Source: Lachnospiraceae bacterium UBA3772 (GTDB taxonomy: Bacteria; Bacillota; Clostridia; Lachnospirales; Lachnospiraceae). From it: a stretch of DNA of 22,159 bases. Position 1 is the stretch's first letter, and the number at the start of each line of letters is the position of its first letter. Made by a program: the position numbers and the translations under genes. This document shows positions 8,291-15,579 of this stretch, piece by piece. The notes under the pieces are model-generated. The model saw only the letters and a program-made list of their open reading frames with translations. It made no database searches and was not told where the DNA came from. Location of the stretch: assembly GCA_002371025.1 (NCBI GenBank), contig DFFQ01000130.1, positions 1 to 22,159 of the forward strand. Direction: 5' to 3'.

Positions 8291-9034
8291 ATGAGGGTGC
8301 TTATTTATGAGAAAAACGAGAAGGAGGCTGAGAAATTTGAATCATATATAAGTAACAAAGTAAGGGAAACAGAATTTTATAAATGTTATAATGTTAAGGA
8401 TGCATTATATTTTACGATGATGACAGATATTGATCTTTTTGTGGTAAATGCCTGTTCTGAGACAGAGGATAGATATACTCCAAAAGGAATTGAATTTATT
8501 GAATTTATAAGAAAACACGAAAAGACTAAGTTTACACCGGTAATAGTAACATCAAAGCTATATGATGAGAATGATTCGATAATAAATGAGCTGTGCTGTA
8601 ACGCTTATATTTTAAAGCCTATGGATCTGCAATGTAATGAAGATCAGATTGACTACTGTATAAGCCTTGCGGAATATATATATGAGAAAAGAAATTATTC
8701 TCCTGGAATCCTTTTTCTAAAAGATGGAGATGACATAAGAGTTGTAAATGAGAAAAATATATTATGGGTGGAGAAACATAGCCATTGCATTGTGTTTCAC
8801 GGTCGTAATGAAGAAATAAAAGTAGATAGAAGAAGTACAGAATATGTGATCAAAAAGCTGGATAAGAAGAGATTCTATTCAGTGGGAAGAAGTGACATAA
8901 TTAATATAGTTCGTGTAAAACAGATAAAAGGGAATGTTGTAATATTTGACAGGGGAGAAAAAAGCCTCTGTATCGGTAAAGAAGCGGCAATGAAATTCAG
9001 GGCTTATCTTCAGGAGAAAAAGTGGATAAGCTGA
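8291..9034 (+). CDS. LytTR-family DNA-binding regulator with a degenerate receiver-like domain
   Basis: A 247-residue protein. Residues 1 to about 120 look like a CheY-type receiver (MRVLIYEKN, DIDLFVVNAC, FTPVIVTSK, AYILKPMD). The expected phosphoacceptor aspartate is Asn N53, and the usual acidic pair near the N-terminus is reduced to a single Glu (E7), so phosphorylation in the normal way is unlikely. The lysine of the KP motif is kept. Residues about 140-245 form a LytTR DNA-binding domain (ILWVEKHSHCIVFHG, RRSTEYVIKKL, FYSVGRSDIINI). There is no sensor kinase next to it. The gene starts only 14 bases after the upstream terminator, so it is either expressed by read-through or from a promoter before the hairpin. 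Targets are unknown. The receiver assignment is from motif order; another N-terminal ligand domain is possible. Confidence 0.8.
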   Translation: MRVLIYEKNEKEAEKFESYISNKVRETEFYKCYNVKDALYFTMMTDIDLFVVNACSETEDRYTPKGIEFIEFIRKHEKTKFTPVIVTSKLYDENDSIINELCCNAYILKPMDLQCNEDQIDYCISLAEYIYEKRNYSPGILFLKDGDDIRVVNEKNILWVEKHSHCIVFHGRNEEIKVDRRSTEYVIKKLDKKRFYSVGRSDIINIVRVKQIKGNVVIFDRGEKSLCIGKEAAMKFRAYLQEKKWIS

Positions 9035-9045
9035 CAGGGGCTTTC

Positions 9046-9074
9046 TTGCATAAGATGTTTCTATCTGATAAAAT
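9046..9074 (+). promoter_or_regulatory. Promoter of the pyr operon, extended -10 type
   Basis: TTGCAT (9046-9051), a 17-base spacer and TAAAAT (9069-9074), with the TGn extension (TGA) before the -10. The leader to the pyrC start is only about 45 bases and contains no hairpin pair, so a PyrR-type attenuator is not visible here. Confidence 0.75.
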
Positions 9075-9124
9075 AATCAATTAGGATTTTGATATATTAA
9101 CCAGGTATAAGAAATGAGGAAATG

Positions 9125-10405
9125 ATGAATCTTATTATTAAAAACGGCACTATTGTTGATCCATCCCAGAATATCCATGAAGTTGGAAATGTATATGTTA
9201 AGGATGGAATAATAGTAAATGAAGATGAAATAAAAGGTGAAGACGCGCAGGTTATTGATGCTGCTGGAAAATATGTATTTCCGGGTTTTATCGATCTCCA
9301 CGTTCATTTTAGAGATCCAGGTTTAACTTATAAAGAAGATATAGTTACAGGTGCAGCTGCAGCTGCAGCGGGTGGTGTTACAACAGTATGTTGCATGCCT
9401 AATACAAAACCTGTAGTTGATTCTGTAGAGACATTAAAAGATATTCTGAGTAGAGCTGCGGCACTTCCAGTCAGATTAGAGCAGCTTTCAGCCATTACTG
9501 TTGGTGAGAATAATGAAGAATTGGTTGATATAGCAGCCATGAAGGAAGCTGGTGCCATAGCATTTTCGGAAGATGGAAAGAGTGTTATGGATCCTGTTCT
9601 TTTTGAAAAAGGGCTTAAAGAAATAGCAAAGTCCGGCCTGGTATGTATGAGCCATTGTGAAGAAAAGAATCTTGTTCAGGGTGGAGTTATAAATTTCGGT
9701 GTTGCTTCTAAAAAATATAACGTTAAGGGCATTAAAAATGATGTGGAAGACGTTATTGCTGCAAGAGACATATTTATGGCGGCAGAGGAGGGAGCTCGTC
9801 TTCATCTTTGCCACTGTTCTACAAGAGGAACTGTAGAACTTATGAAGATGGCAAAAAGTATGGGACTTAACGTAACAGCTGAAGTTTGTCCTCATCATTT
9901 TGTACTTTCAGATTCAGATATTACTTCAGTTGATGGTAATTTCAAGATGAATCCTCCGCTTCGTTCAAAGGAAGATGTTAAAGCTTTGGTGGAGGGATTA
10001 AAGAGTGGGATCATGGATTGTATCTCCACAGATCATGCACCTCATAGCGCTGAAGAAAAATCTCATGGTTTTGATTCACCTTTTGGTATCGTTGGACTTG
10101 AGACTTCAGCAGCACTTACATATAATTATCTTGTGTTAAAAGAAAATATGCCTGTTGATCAGATGGTCCGTCTTATGTCATGTAATCCTGCCAAGGTGTT
10201 GGAGTTGGATGAAGAAAGAGGAACTCTTAAGTCAGGAGCTAAGGCTGATATAGTTATCTTTGATCCTGAGAAGAAGTGGACGGTTGATACAGATAAATTC
10301 AGATCTAAGGGAAAGAATACGCCATTTAATGGATATGAATTAAAAGGTAAGTGTGTAACAACAATATGCCGCGGAGAAGTGGTATATGATGAGAATCAGC
10401 AGTAA
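9125..10405 (+). CDS. pyrC: Dihydroorotase
   Basis: A 426-residue zinc amidohydrolase that closes N-carbamoyl-aspartate to dihydroorotate, step three of UMP synthesis. It is a class I (Bacillus-type) enzyme: H59 and H61 in HVHFRDPG, H177 in MSHCEE, H230 in LCHCST and the catalytic D303 in STDHAPH match the zinc and catalytic ligands of the Bacillus enzyme. The signatures AAAAAAGGVTTVCCMPNT and MNPPLRS are also present. Two ATGs are adjacent (9122, 9125); the AGGA at 9117-9120 lies only one base before the first and four before the second, so I prefer the second. It heads the pyr operon directly after a strong promoter. pyrB, pyrE and carAB are not in the window. Confidence 0.96.
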   Translation: MNLIIKNGTIVDPSQNIHEVGNVYVKDGIIVNEDEIKGEDAQVIDAAGKYVFPGFIDLHVHFRDPGLTYKEDIVTGAAAAAAGGVTTVCCMPNTKPVVDSVETLKDILSRAAALPVRLEQLSAITVGENNEELVDIAAMKEAGAIAFSEDGKSVMDPVLFEKGLKEIAKSGLVCMSHCEEKNLVQGGVINFGVASKKYNVKGIKNDVEDVIAARDIFMAAEEGARLHLCHCSTRGTVELMKMAKSMGLNVTAEVCPHHFVLSDSDITSVDGNFKMNPPLRSKEDVKALVEGLKSGIMDCISTDHAPHSAEEKSHGFDSPFGIVGLETSAALTYNYLVLKENMPVDQMVRLMSCNPAKVLELDEERGTLKSGAKADIVIFDPEKKWTVDTDKFRSKGKNTPFNGYELKGKCVTTICRGEVVYDENQQ

Positions 10406-10433
10406 TTAAAATTATATATAAGGAGAACAGCAG

Positions 10434-11351
10434 ATGATAAGCAAACTTATTAAGAAAATTGAAGAGAAAGATGCACCAATAGTAGTAGGACTTGATCCAC
10501 AGATGTCATTTCTTCCTAAATTTCTTCTTGATGAAGCAATCAAAGAGAAGGGTGAGACTCTTGAGGCAGCCTGTGACGCAGTTGTTAAATACAATAAGGG
10601 TATAATCGATGCAACCTTTGATCTTATTCCTGCTGTTAAGCCACAGATAGCAATGTATGAGCAGTTTGGATGCGCAGGTGTTGCTGCATATAAAGAGACT
10701 TGTGACTATGCCAAGTCAAAAGGACTTGTTGTAATCGGAGATATCAAGCGTGGTGATATAGGATCAACTTCAGGGGCATATGCTACAGGCCACATTGGTA
10801 CTATTGAGATTGGTTCAAAGACATACGCTCCATTTGATGAGGATATGGTAACAGTTAATCCTTATCTTGGTTCAGATGGTGTACAGCCATTTATAGATGT
10901 CTGCAATAAATGTGACAGAGGTATTTTCGTTCTTGTAAAGACTTCTAACCCTTCATCAGGTGAATTCCAGGATAGAGAAATCGATGGAAGACCTCTCTAT
11001 GAATTAGTTGGTGAAAAGGTAAGAGAATGGGGCGAAGCATCAATGGATGGAGATTATAGTAATGTTGGTGCTGTAGTTGGAGCAACATATCCAGAAATGG
11101 GTAAGATCTTAAGACAGATCATGCCAAAGTCATATATCCTTGTACCGGGTTATGGTGCACAGGGCGGAAAGGCTGAAGATCTTAAATGTTTCTTCAACAG
11201 CGACGGGCTTGGTGCTATTGTTAATTCTTCACGCGGAATCATTGCTGCTTATAAGAATGAGAAGTATGCAAAGTTTGGTGAAGCAGGTTATGCTGAAGCA
11301 TCACGTGAAGCAGTTAAGGATATGATTGCTGATATAAACAGTGCAAGATAA
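10434..11351 (+). CDS. pyrF: Orotidine 5'-phosphate decarboxylase (type 2, long form)
   Basis: This 305-residue cytoplasmic enzyme decarboxylates OMP to UMP, the last de novo step. It carries VVGLDPQMSFLP near the N-terminus and the catalytic Asp-Lys-Asp array in GDIKRGDIGST (D103, K105, D108). VTVNPYLGSDGVQPF, VLVKTSNPSSGEFQD and LVPGYGAQGG also fit the family. The length (about 300 rather than 230-240) and KRGDIGST place it in the type 2 subfamily that is common in Clostridia and Actinobacteria. The ATG is preceded by AGGAG with 8 bases spacing, 28 bases after pyrC. Confidence 0.96.
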   Translation: MISKLIKKIEEKDAPIVVGLDPQMSFLPKFLLDEAIKEKGETLEAACDAVVKYNKGIIDATFDLIPAVKPQIAMYEQFGCAGVAAYKETCDYAKSKGLVVIGDIKRGDIGSTSGAYATGHIGTIEIGSKTYAPFDEDMVTVNPYLGSDGVQPFIDVCNKCDRGIFVLVKTSNPSSGEFQDREIDGRPLYELVGEKVREWGEASMDGDYSNVGAVVGATYPEMGKILRQIMPKSYILVPGYGAQGGKAEDLKCFFNSDGLGAIVNSSRGIIAAYKNEKYAKFGEAGYAEASREAVKDMIADINSAR

Positions 11352-11387
11352 TTAACCAGGATAAAATCAGGATAAGAGGTAGAAATT

Positions 11388-12170
11388 ATGTCAAAAAGGA
11401 AAGTCCCTTGTGAAATAATCAGTCAGTCAAAAATATCTGATGATATTTTCAGCATGGTTTTTAAAAATAAAGAGATGGCAGAGGAGGCTCGCCCAGGGCA
11501 GTTTGTTGCTCTTTATACAGCTGATCCATCAAAGCTTCTTCCAAGACCTATCAGTATCTGTGATGTGAATAAGCAGAAAGGTACAATAAGACTTGTATAT
11601 AGAGTGGCAGGAGGCGGAACAAAGCTTTTTTCAGAGCTTAAGTCAGGAGACCGCGTAGAAGTTATGGGTCCTCTTGGAAATGGCTATGTTACTTATGCTG
11701 AGGAACCTGTACTTATGGGTGGAGGAATAGGAATTCCTCCAATGCTCTACCTTGCAAAGAGTTTCTATGAACGTGGAGTAGCTAAAGGAAATATCAATGT
11801 TATACTTGGTTTTAGAGATAAAGGCTTTTTAATCGATGATTTCAAGAAATATGCTACTGTACATATAACAAGTGATGCAGGAACTATTGGAATGAAAGGA
11901 AATGTTATAGATCTTGTTAAGCAGGAAAATATTACAGGAGATATGATATATGCCTGTGGTCCTACTCCTATGCTTAAGGGTGTTAAGAAGTTTGCTTTCT
12001 TAGAGGATATTCCGGCCCAGATCTCACTTGAAGAGAAGATGGCATGTGGAATAGGCGCATGTCTTGCCTGTGTATGCAAATCTGCTGAAACAGATGAACA
12101 TTTCCATACAAATACAAAACGTGTTTGTAAAGACGGACCAGTATTTTATGCAGAGGAGGTAGAACTGTAA
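11388..12170 (+). CDS. pyrK: Dihydroorotate dehydrogenase B, electron transfer subunit
   Basis: This 260-residue subunit carries electrons from PyrD FMN to NAD+ through a [2Fe-2S] cluster and FAD. The FAD site is RPISICDV; the glycine-rich NAD segment is MGGGIGIPPMLYLA, and a second pocket is YACGPTPML. The cluster cysteines are C220, C225, C228 and C247 (CGIGACLAC...C), matching the spacing of Lactococcus PyrK. The stop TAA shares its last A with the ATG of pyrD, so PyrK and PyrD are made together, as expected for a two-subunit type 1B enzyme. The ribosome site is AGAGGT. Confidence 0.96.
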   Translation: MSKRKVPCEIISQSKISDDIFSMVFKNKEMAEEARPGQFVALYTADPSKLLPRPISICDVNKQKGTIRLVYRVAGGGTKLFSELKSGDRVEVMGPLGNGYVTYAEEPVLMGGGIGIPPMLYLAKSFYERGVAKGNINVILGFRDKGFLIDDFKKYATVHITSDAGTIGMKGNVIDLVKQENITGDMIYACGPTPMLKGVKKFAFLEDIPAQISLEEKMACGIGACLACVCKSAETDEHFHTNTKRVCKDGPVFYAEEVEL

Positions 12171-13069
12171 TGGATACATCAGTTAAGATCTGTGGAGTTG
12201 AGATGAAGAATCCGGTAACAGTTGCTTCCGGAACTTTTGGCTCAGGGCTTGAATTTTCAGAATTTGTTGATATTTCTAAGCTTGGTGCTGTAACAACTAA
12301 AGGCGTTGCCAATATTCCATGGCAGGGAAATCCTACTCCAAGAATAGCTGAAACCTATGGTGGTATGATGAATGCTGTAGGACTTCAGAACCCTGGTATT
12401 GAAGAATTTATAAAAACAGACCTTAAATTCCTTAAAGACAAAGATACCAAGGTTATCGTAAATGTCTGTGGTCATTCAGTTAAGGATTATGTTGAAGTAG
12501 TTGAAAGACTTTCAGATGAAAATGTAGATCTTCTGGAGATAAATGTATCCTGCCCAAATGTAAAAGAGGGTGGAATAGCATTTGGTGTTGATCCAGAAGC
12601 TCTTAATAGTATTACTAAAGAAATAAAGGCAAAGGCTAAGCAGCCAGTTATAATGAAGCTTAGTCCAAATGTTACTGATATAACAGAGATGGCTAAAGCT
12701 GCTGTAGATGGCGGAGCTGATGCGCTTTCTCTTATCAATACTCTTACTGGAATGAAGATTGATATCAACAGAAGATGTTTTGCTGTAGCTAATAAGACGG
12801 GAGGAGTATCCGGTCCAGCTATAAAGCCTATTGCGGTAAGAATGGTATATCAGGTTTGTCATGCGGTTGATGTGCCAGTTATCGGTATGGGCGGTATAGC
12901 AACAGCTGAAGATGCCATAGAATTTATTATGGCTGGTGCAACTGCTGTATCTATCGGAACAGCAAATTTCCATGATCCTTATGTTACTGAAAAGGTAATA
13001 AAAGGTATTGAAGATTTCATGGGAAAGAATAATATCGAGACTCTCGACGAGATAAGAAAGTGCTTATAA
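12170..13069 (+). CDS. pyrD: Dihydroorotate dehydrogenase B, catalytic subunit (type 1B)
   Basis: This 299-residue FMN-binding TIM barrel oxidises dihydroorotate to orotate, using NAD+ through PyrK. Key segments are MKNPVTVASGTFGSG, GAVTTKGV, NPGIEEF, NVSCPNVKEGG (active-site Cys C128, class 1), VIMKLSPNVTDI, LINTLTGMKID and a phosphate-binding end with VIGMGGIATAEDAIEF. The Cys (not Ser) base and the adjacent pyrK show the 1B class. The ATG overlaps the pyrK stop by one base, with AGGAGGT 9 bases upstream inside pyrK. Its own stop is followed after a single base by the next ATG, so the operon continues. Confidence 0.97.
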   Translation: MDTSVKICGVEMKNPVTVASGTFGSGLEFSEFVDISKLGAVTTKGVANIPWQGNPTPRIAETYGGMMNAVGLQNPGIEEFIKTDLKFLKDKDTKVIVNVCGHSVKDYVEVVERLSDENVDLLEINVSCPNVKEGGIAFGVDPEALNSITKEIKAKAKQPVIMKLSPNVTDITEMAKAAVDGGADALSLINTLTGMKIDINRRCFAVANKTGGVSGPAIKPIAVRMVYQVCHAVDVPVIGMGGIATAEDAIEFIMAGATAVSIGTANFHDPYVTEKVIKGIEDFMGKNNIETLDEIRKCL

Positions 13070-13070
13070 T

Positions 13071-13406
13071 ATGGCATTATTAAAAAAGAAAAAGAGAAAG
13101 ATCAAATACAGATTTGCAGATGATGTACTTGCTAAAGATACAGTCATATCCCTTATAATGGGGATATTGGCTGCTGTGGCTATCATTATTTCTGTGGTGC
13201 TTGCTGTGGCAAAACTTGGAAGAGCAGGAGAAGAAGTTGGACTTTTGCTTCTTAGTTCTATCGTAATGAGTGTCACAGGGCTTATATTTGGTATCATTTC
13301 ACTTCATACAGTTGAAGGCGGAACTAATTCGAAACATATATCCATAATGATCTGTCTTATTGATCTTAGTTTAATAGTTTTATTTTATTGTTTTTCCAGA
13401 ATCTAA
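13071..13406 (+). CDS. Small three-helix membrane protein, DUF6142-like
   Basis: A 111-residue protein with a very basic N-terminus (ALLKKKKRKIKYRF) and three hydrophobic segments at about residues 23-47, 54-77 and 88-108. By the positive-inside rule the N-terminus is cytoplasmic. It resembles DUF6142, a family of Lachnospiraceae membrane proteins, but I make that match by recollection of the pattern, not by search. The ATG comes one base after the pyrD stop, with no strong ribosome site, so it is probably translated by coupling to pyrD. No function is known; the position suggests only shared expression with pyrimidine genes. Such small cistrons often travel with housekeeping operons without a metabolic link. 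Confidence 0.7.
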   Translation: MALLKKKKRKIKYRFADDVLAKDTVISLIMGILAAVAIIISVVLAVAKLGRAGEEVGLLLLSSIVMSVTGLIFGIISLHTVEGGTNSKHISIMICLIDLSLIVLFYCFSRI

Positions 13407-13439
13407 GAAATTAAAAATAAGAAAAAAGGAAGGTTTTTG

Positions 13440-15515
13440 ATGATGGGATACGAAGAAGATTTTTCTCTTCTTGAAAGGTATGAATTATCAGCTAAAAGAA
13501 TAGCTGAATTAAATGAGGAATCCATCAAGCAGGAAATGGATGAAACACGTGATAATTTTGCGGCTTATTTCGCGAATATGGCACGTTATATCAATTCCTG
13601 CCTTTTTGTTTATGATAAGGTGAAAAAAGGTTTAGATGATATTTCTTTAGAGGAATTAAAGAAGATCAATGCAGACCTTTATAACGACTTAAGAAATGAT
13701 TATGATAAGTGCTATGCTAATTCAGATTATGCAGAGAAGATGCTGGGAACATATGGACAGAGTCTTTCTTTCCTTGCTGCAGAACTTTACGGTCTGCCAC
13801 AGTATATCTTTGATGATTCCAAATTAGATATAGTGATTCTTCTTGAATTATTCTTAGAGATTTACGGTCAGATGAAGGGACAGGAACTTCCTAATATATC
13901 TGATATTGAAGAAAGTATTTACTATTTTGCGTTTGATTATATAGAGCCTCTTATGGAGAAGAGAACAAAGGATATCCTTGTTTTTAATGAAGAATCCACG
14001 GCTTATAATATCATTATGAATTCAGATTTAAGTGATCTTAGATATTTATATCATTATGGAGAATATATTTCTTCTGATGAATTGCGTCTTGCAGAATATA
14101 TGAATACTCTTTCAGATAAAGAGATTGATGACATGGCTCGTACATATACAACAGGTATGAGACGTGGATTTGAAACTATGAGAGTGCCATTTGATGATAA
14201 AAGAAGTGTTAATATCAGATATCATCTTGGACAGGAAAGAATGGTAAAGCGTGCCATTGAGCAGTTTAAGGAGATGGGACTTTCAGCTATAGTTAACAGA
14301 TATGCAGTAAGCCGTCTTGTGCGTAAGGGCGTTGTGAAGCAGGGATATGAAAGTACTCCTGCAAATATGCAGTTTGAATATGATCATAGAATGGATGAAG
14401 CTTTATTCCTGGATAGAAGATTTATGGATAGAAAGCTTAATGCCATTAGAAATGCTTATGAGATGTATAAGAAAGAAGCATCAGAGTATGCAGGACCAGC
14501 TGTTATAGAGACATTTGGCGAAGAGACATTTCTTCCAAAAGCAAAGGATTCTATAATCCGTCTTTCAGATGAACAACAGAAGATCTTTACTGAGCTTTCT
14601 TCACGTTCAGGTCAGATTGCAAATGAGTATATTCCGGGAGATAAGTATAGCTTTACTATAATAAGTTATCCGCTTCCTTCTATCGGTGATAAATTTGAAG
14701 AGATCTTTAATGAGACAGTTAAAGTAAATAATCTTTCAAATGATAAATATACTGCAATCCAGCAGGCGATGATAGATGTACTTGATGTGGCAAAATCTGT
14801 AAGAGTTGTGGGTAAAAACGGCAATGAGACAGATCTTTATGTGCCTATGAGAGTACTTGATGATCCAGAGCATGAAACACAGTTTGAAAACTGCGTTGCT
14901 GATGTAAATATTCCGGTAGGTGAGATTTTTACATCTCCTGTTCTTAAAGGATTTAATGGACTTCTTCACGTTTCTTCAGTATATCTTAATGGATATCTTT
15001 TTAAGGATCTTAAGGTATGGCTTAAGGACGGAGTTGTTAATGACTATAGCTGTAAAAACTACAGCGATATGGAAGCTGGAAAGAAATATATAAAAGAGAA
15101 TATTCTTTATAATCATGATACTCTGCCTGTAGGTGAGTTTGCCATCGGAACTAACACAACAGCTTACAGAATGGCTAAGGATTATGATATTATGGCATGC
15201 CTGCCTATTCTTATCATGGAAAAGACTGGTCCTCATTTTGCTTTAGGGGACACATGTTACAGCCATGCAGAGGATAAAAAGGTTTATAATCAGGATGGAA
15301 AAGAGATCATTTCAAGAGAAAATGATTTTTCTATTCTTAGAAATACTGATGTTTCAAAGGCATATTTTAACTGCCATACAGATATAACAATTCCTTTCGA
15401 TGAGATTGGAAGAATATATACAGAAAATCATGATGGATCAGAGACTGATATCATAGTTGATGGAAGATTTGTGCTTCCTGGTACTATGGAGCTTAATATT
15501 CCACTTGATAAATAA
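13440..15515 (+). CDS. M29-family aminopeptidase with an extra N-terminal domain
   Basis: A 691-residue cytoplasmic protein. The C-terminal part (about 265-691) matches the AmpS/AmpT M29 pattern: PVGEIFTSP (E495), GEFAIGTN (E566), PHFALGDTCY (H599, Y607) and CHTDITI (H646, D648). These six residues agree in order and roughly in spacing with the two-metal ligands and catalytic residues of the family, so it is probably an active metallo-aminopeptidase. The first ~260 residues are mostly helical and acidic (ESIKQEMDETRDN, YGQSLSFLAAELYG) and I do not recognise them; family members are usually about 410. Start ATG 13440 follows AGGAAGG by 6 bases; TTG 13437 and ATG 13443 are alternatives. It lies 33 bases after the small membrane protein, with no promoter between, so it is probably the last gene of the pyr operon. 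Confidence 0.78.
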   Translation: MMGYEEDFSLLERYELSAKRIAELNEESIKQEMDETRDNFAAYFANMARYINSCLFVYDKVKKGLDDISLEELKKINADLYNDLRNDYDKCYANSDYAEKMLGTYGQSLSFLAAELYGLPQYIFDDSKLDIVILLELFLEIYGQMKGQELPNISDIEESIYYFAFDYIEPLMEKRTKDILVFNEESTAYNIIMNSDLSDLRYLYHYGEYISSDELRLAEYMNTLSDKEIDDMARTYTTGMRRGFETMRVPFDDKRSVNIRYHLGQERMVKRAIEQFKEMGLSAIVNRYAVSRLVRKGVVKQGYESTPANMQFEYDHRMDEALFLDRRFMDRKLNAIRNAYEMYKKEASEYAGPAVIETFGEETFLPKAKDSIIRLSDEQQKIFTELSSRSGQIANEYIPGDKYSFTIISYPLPSIGDKFEEIFNETVKVNNLSNDKYTAIQQAMIDVLDVAKSVRVVGKNGNETDLYVPMRVLDDPEHETQFENCVADVNIPVGEIFTSPVLKGFNGLLHVSSVYLNGYLFKDLKVWLKDGVVNDYSCKNYSDMEAGKKYIKENILYNHDTLPVGEFAIGTNTTAYRMAKDYDIMACLPILIMEKTGPHFALGDTCYSHAEDKKVYNQDGKEIISRENDFSILRNTDVSKAYFNCHTDITIPFDEIGRIYTENHDGSETDIIVDGRFVLPGTMELNIPLDK

Positions 15516-15519
15516 TATG

Positions 15520-15549
15520 AAGGGACCTTTAATTGTTTAGAGGTCCCTT
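15520..15549 (+). terminator. Hairpin after the M29 gene, likely weak terminator
   Basis: AAGGGACCT pairs with AGGTCCCTT (9 bp) around a 12-base loop. The tail is TATACATTTAAT, not a clean T-run, so termination may be partial. It ends about 30 bases before the deoB start and separates the pyr operon from the salvage pair. Confidence 0.6.
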
Positions 15550-15567
15550 ATACATTTAATGATATTT

Positions 15568-15575
15568 AGGGGTGA
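15568..15575 (+). promoter_or_regulatory. Ribosome binding site that fixes the deoB start at ATG 15580
   Basis: AGGGGTGA ends 4 bases before ATG 15580. The upstream in-frame ATG at 15559 lies before this site, and a start at 15580 gives the family-typical N-terminus MRIVWIVIDSVGIG. Confidence 0.85.
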
Positions 15576-15579
15576 TTAT

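Noticed and set aside
8291..9034. LytTR protein as part of an agr-type peptide-sensing system
   Set aside because: No agrB/agrD-like peptide gene or histidine kinase is present next to it.
9035..9060. Possible terminator after the LytTR gene
   Set aside because: AAGC...GCTT is too short a stem, and the TTTC is not a T-run; I see no convincing terminator.
9075..9124. Search for a PyrR-binding attenuator before pyrC
   Set aside because: The leader is only about 45 bases and has no competing hairpins or T-run.
11983..12973. Long open frames on the minus strand opposite pyrK and pyrD (up to 153 codons)
   Set aside because: They lie wholly within strongly supported plus-strand genes, have no ribosome site and their protein composition is implausible; they are shadows.
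13437..13439. TTG 13437 as start of the M29 gene
   Set aside because: It lies only 3 bases after the ribosome site; ATG 13440 is better spaced.
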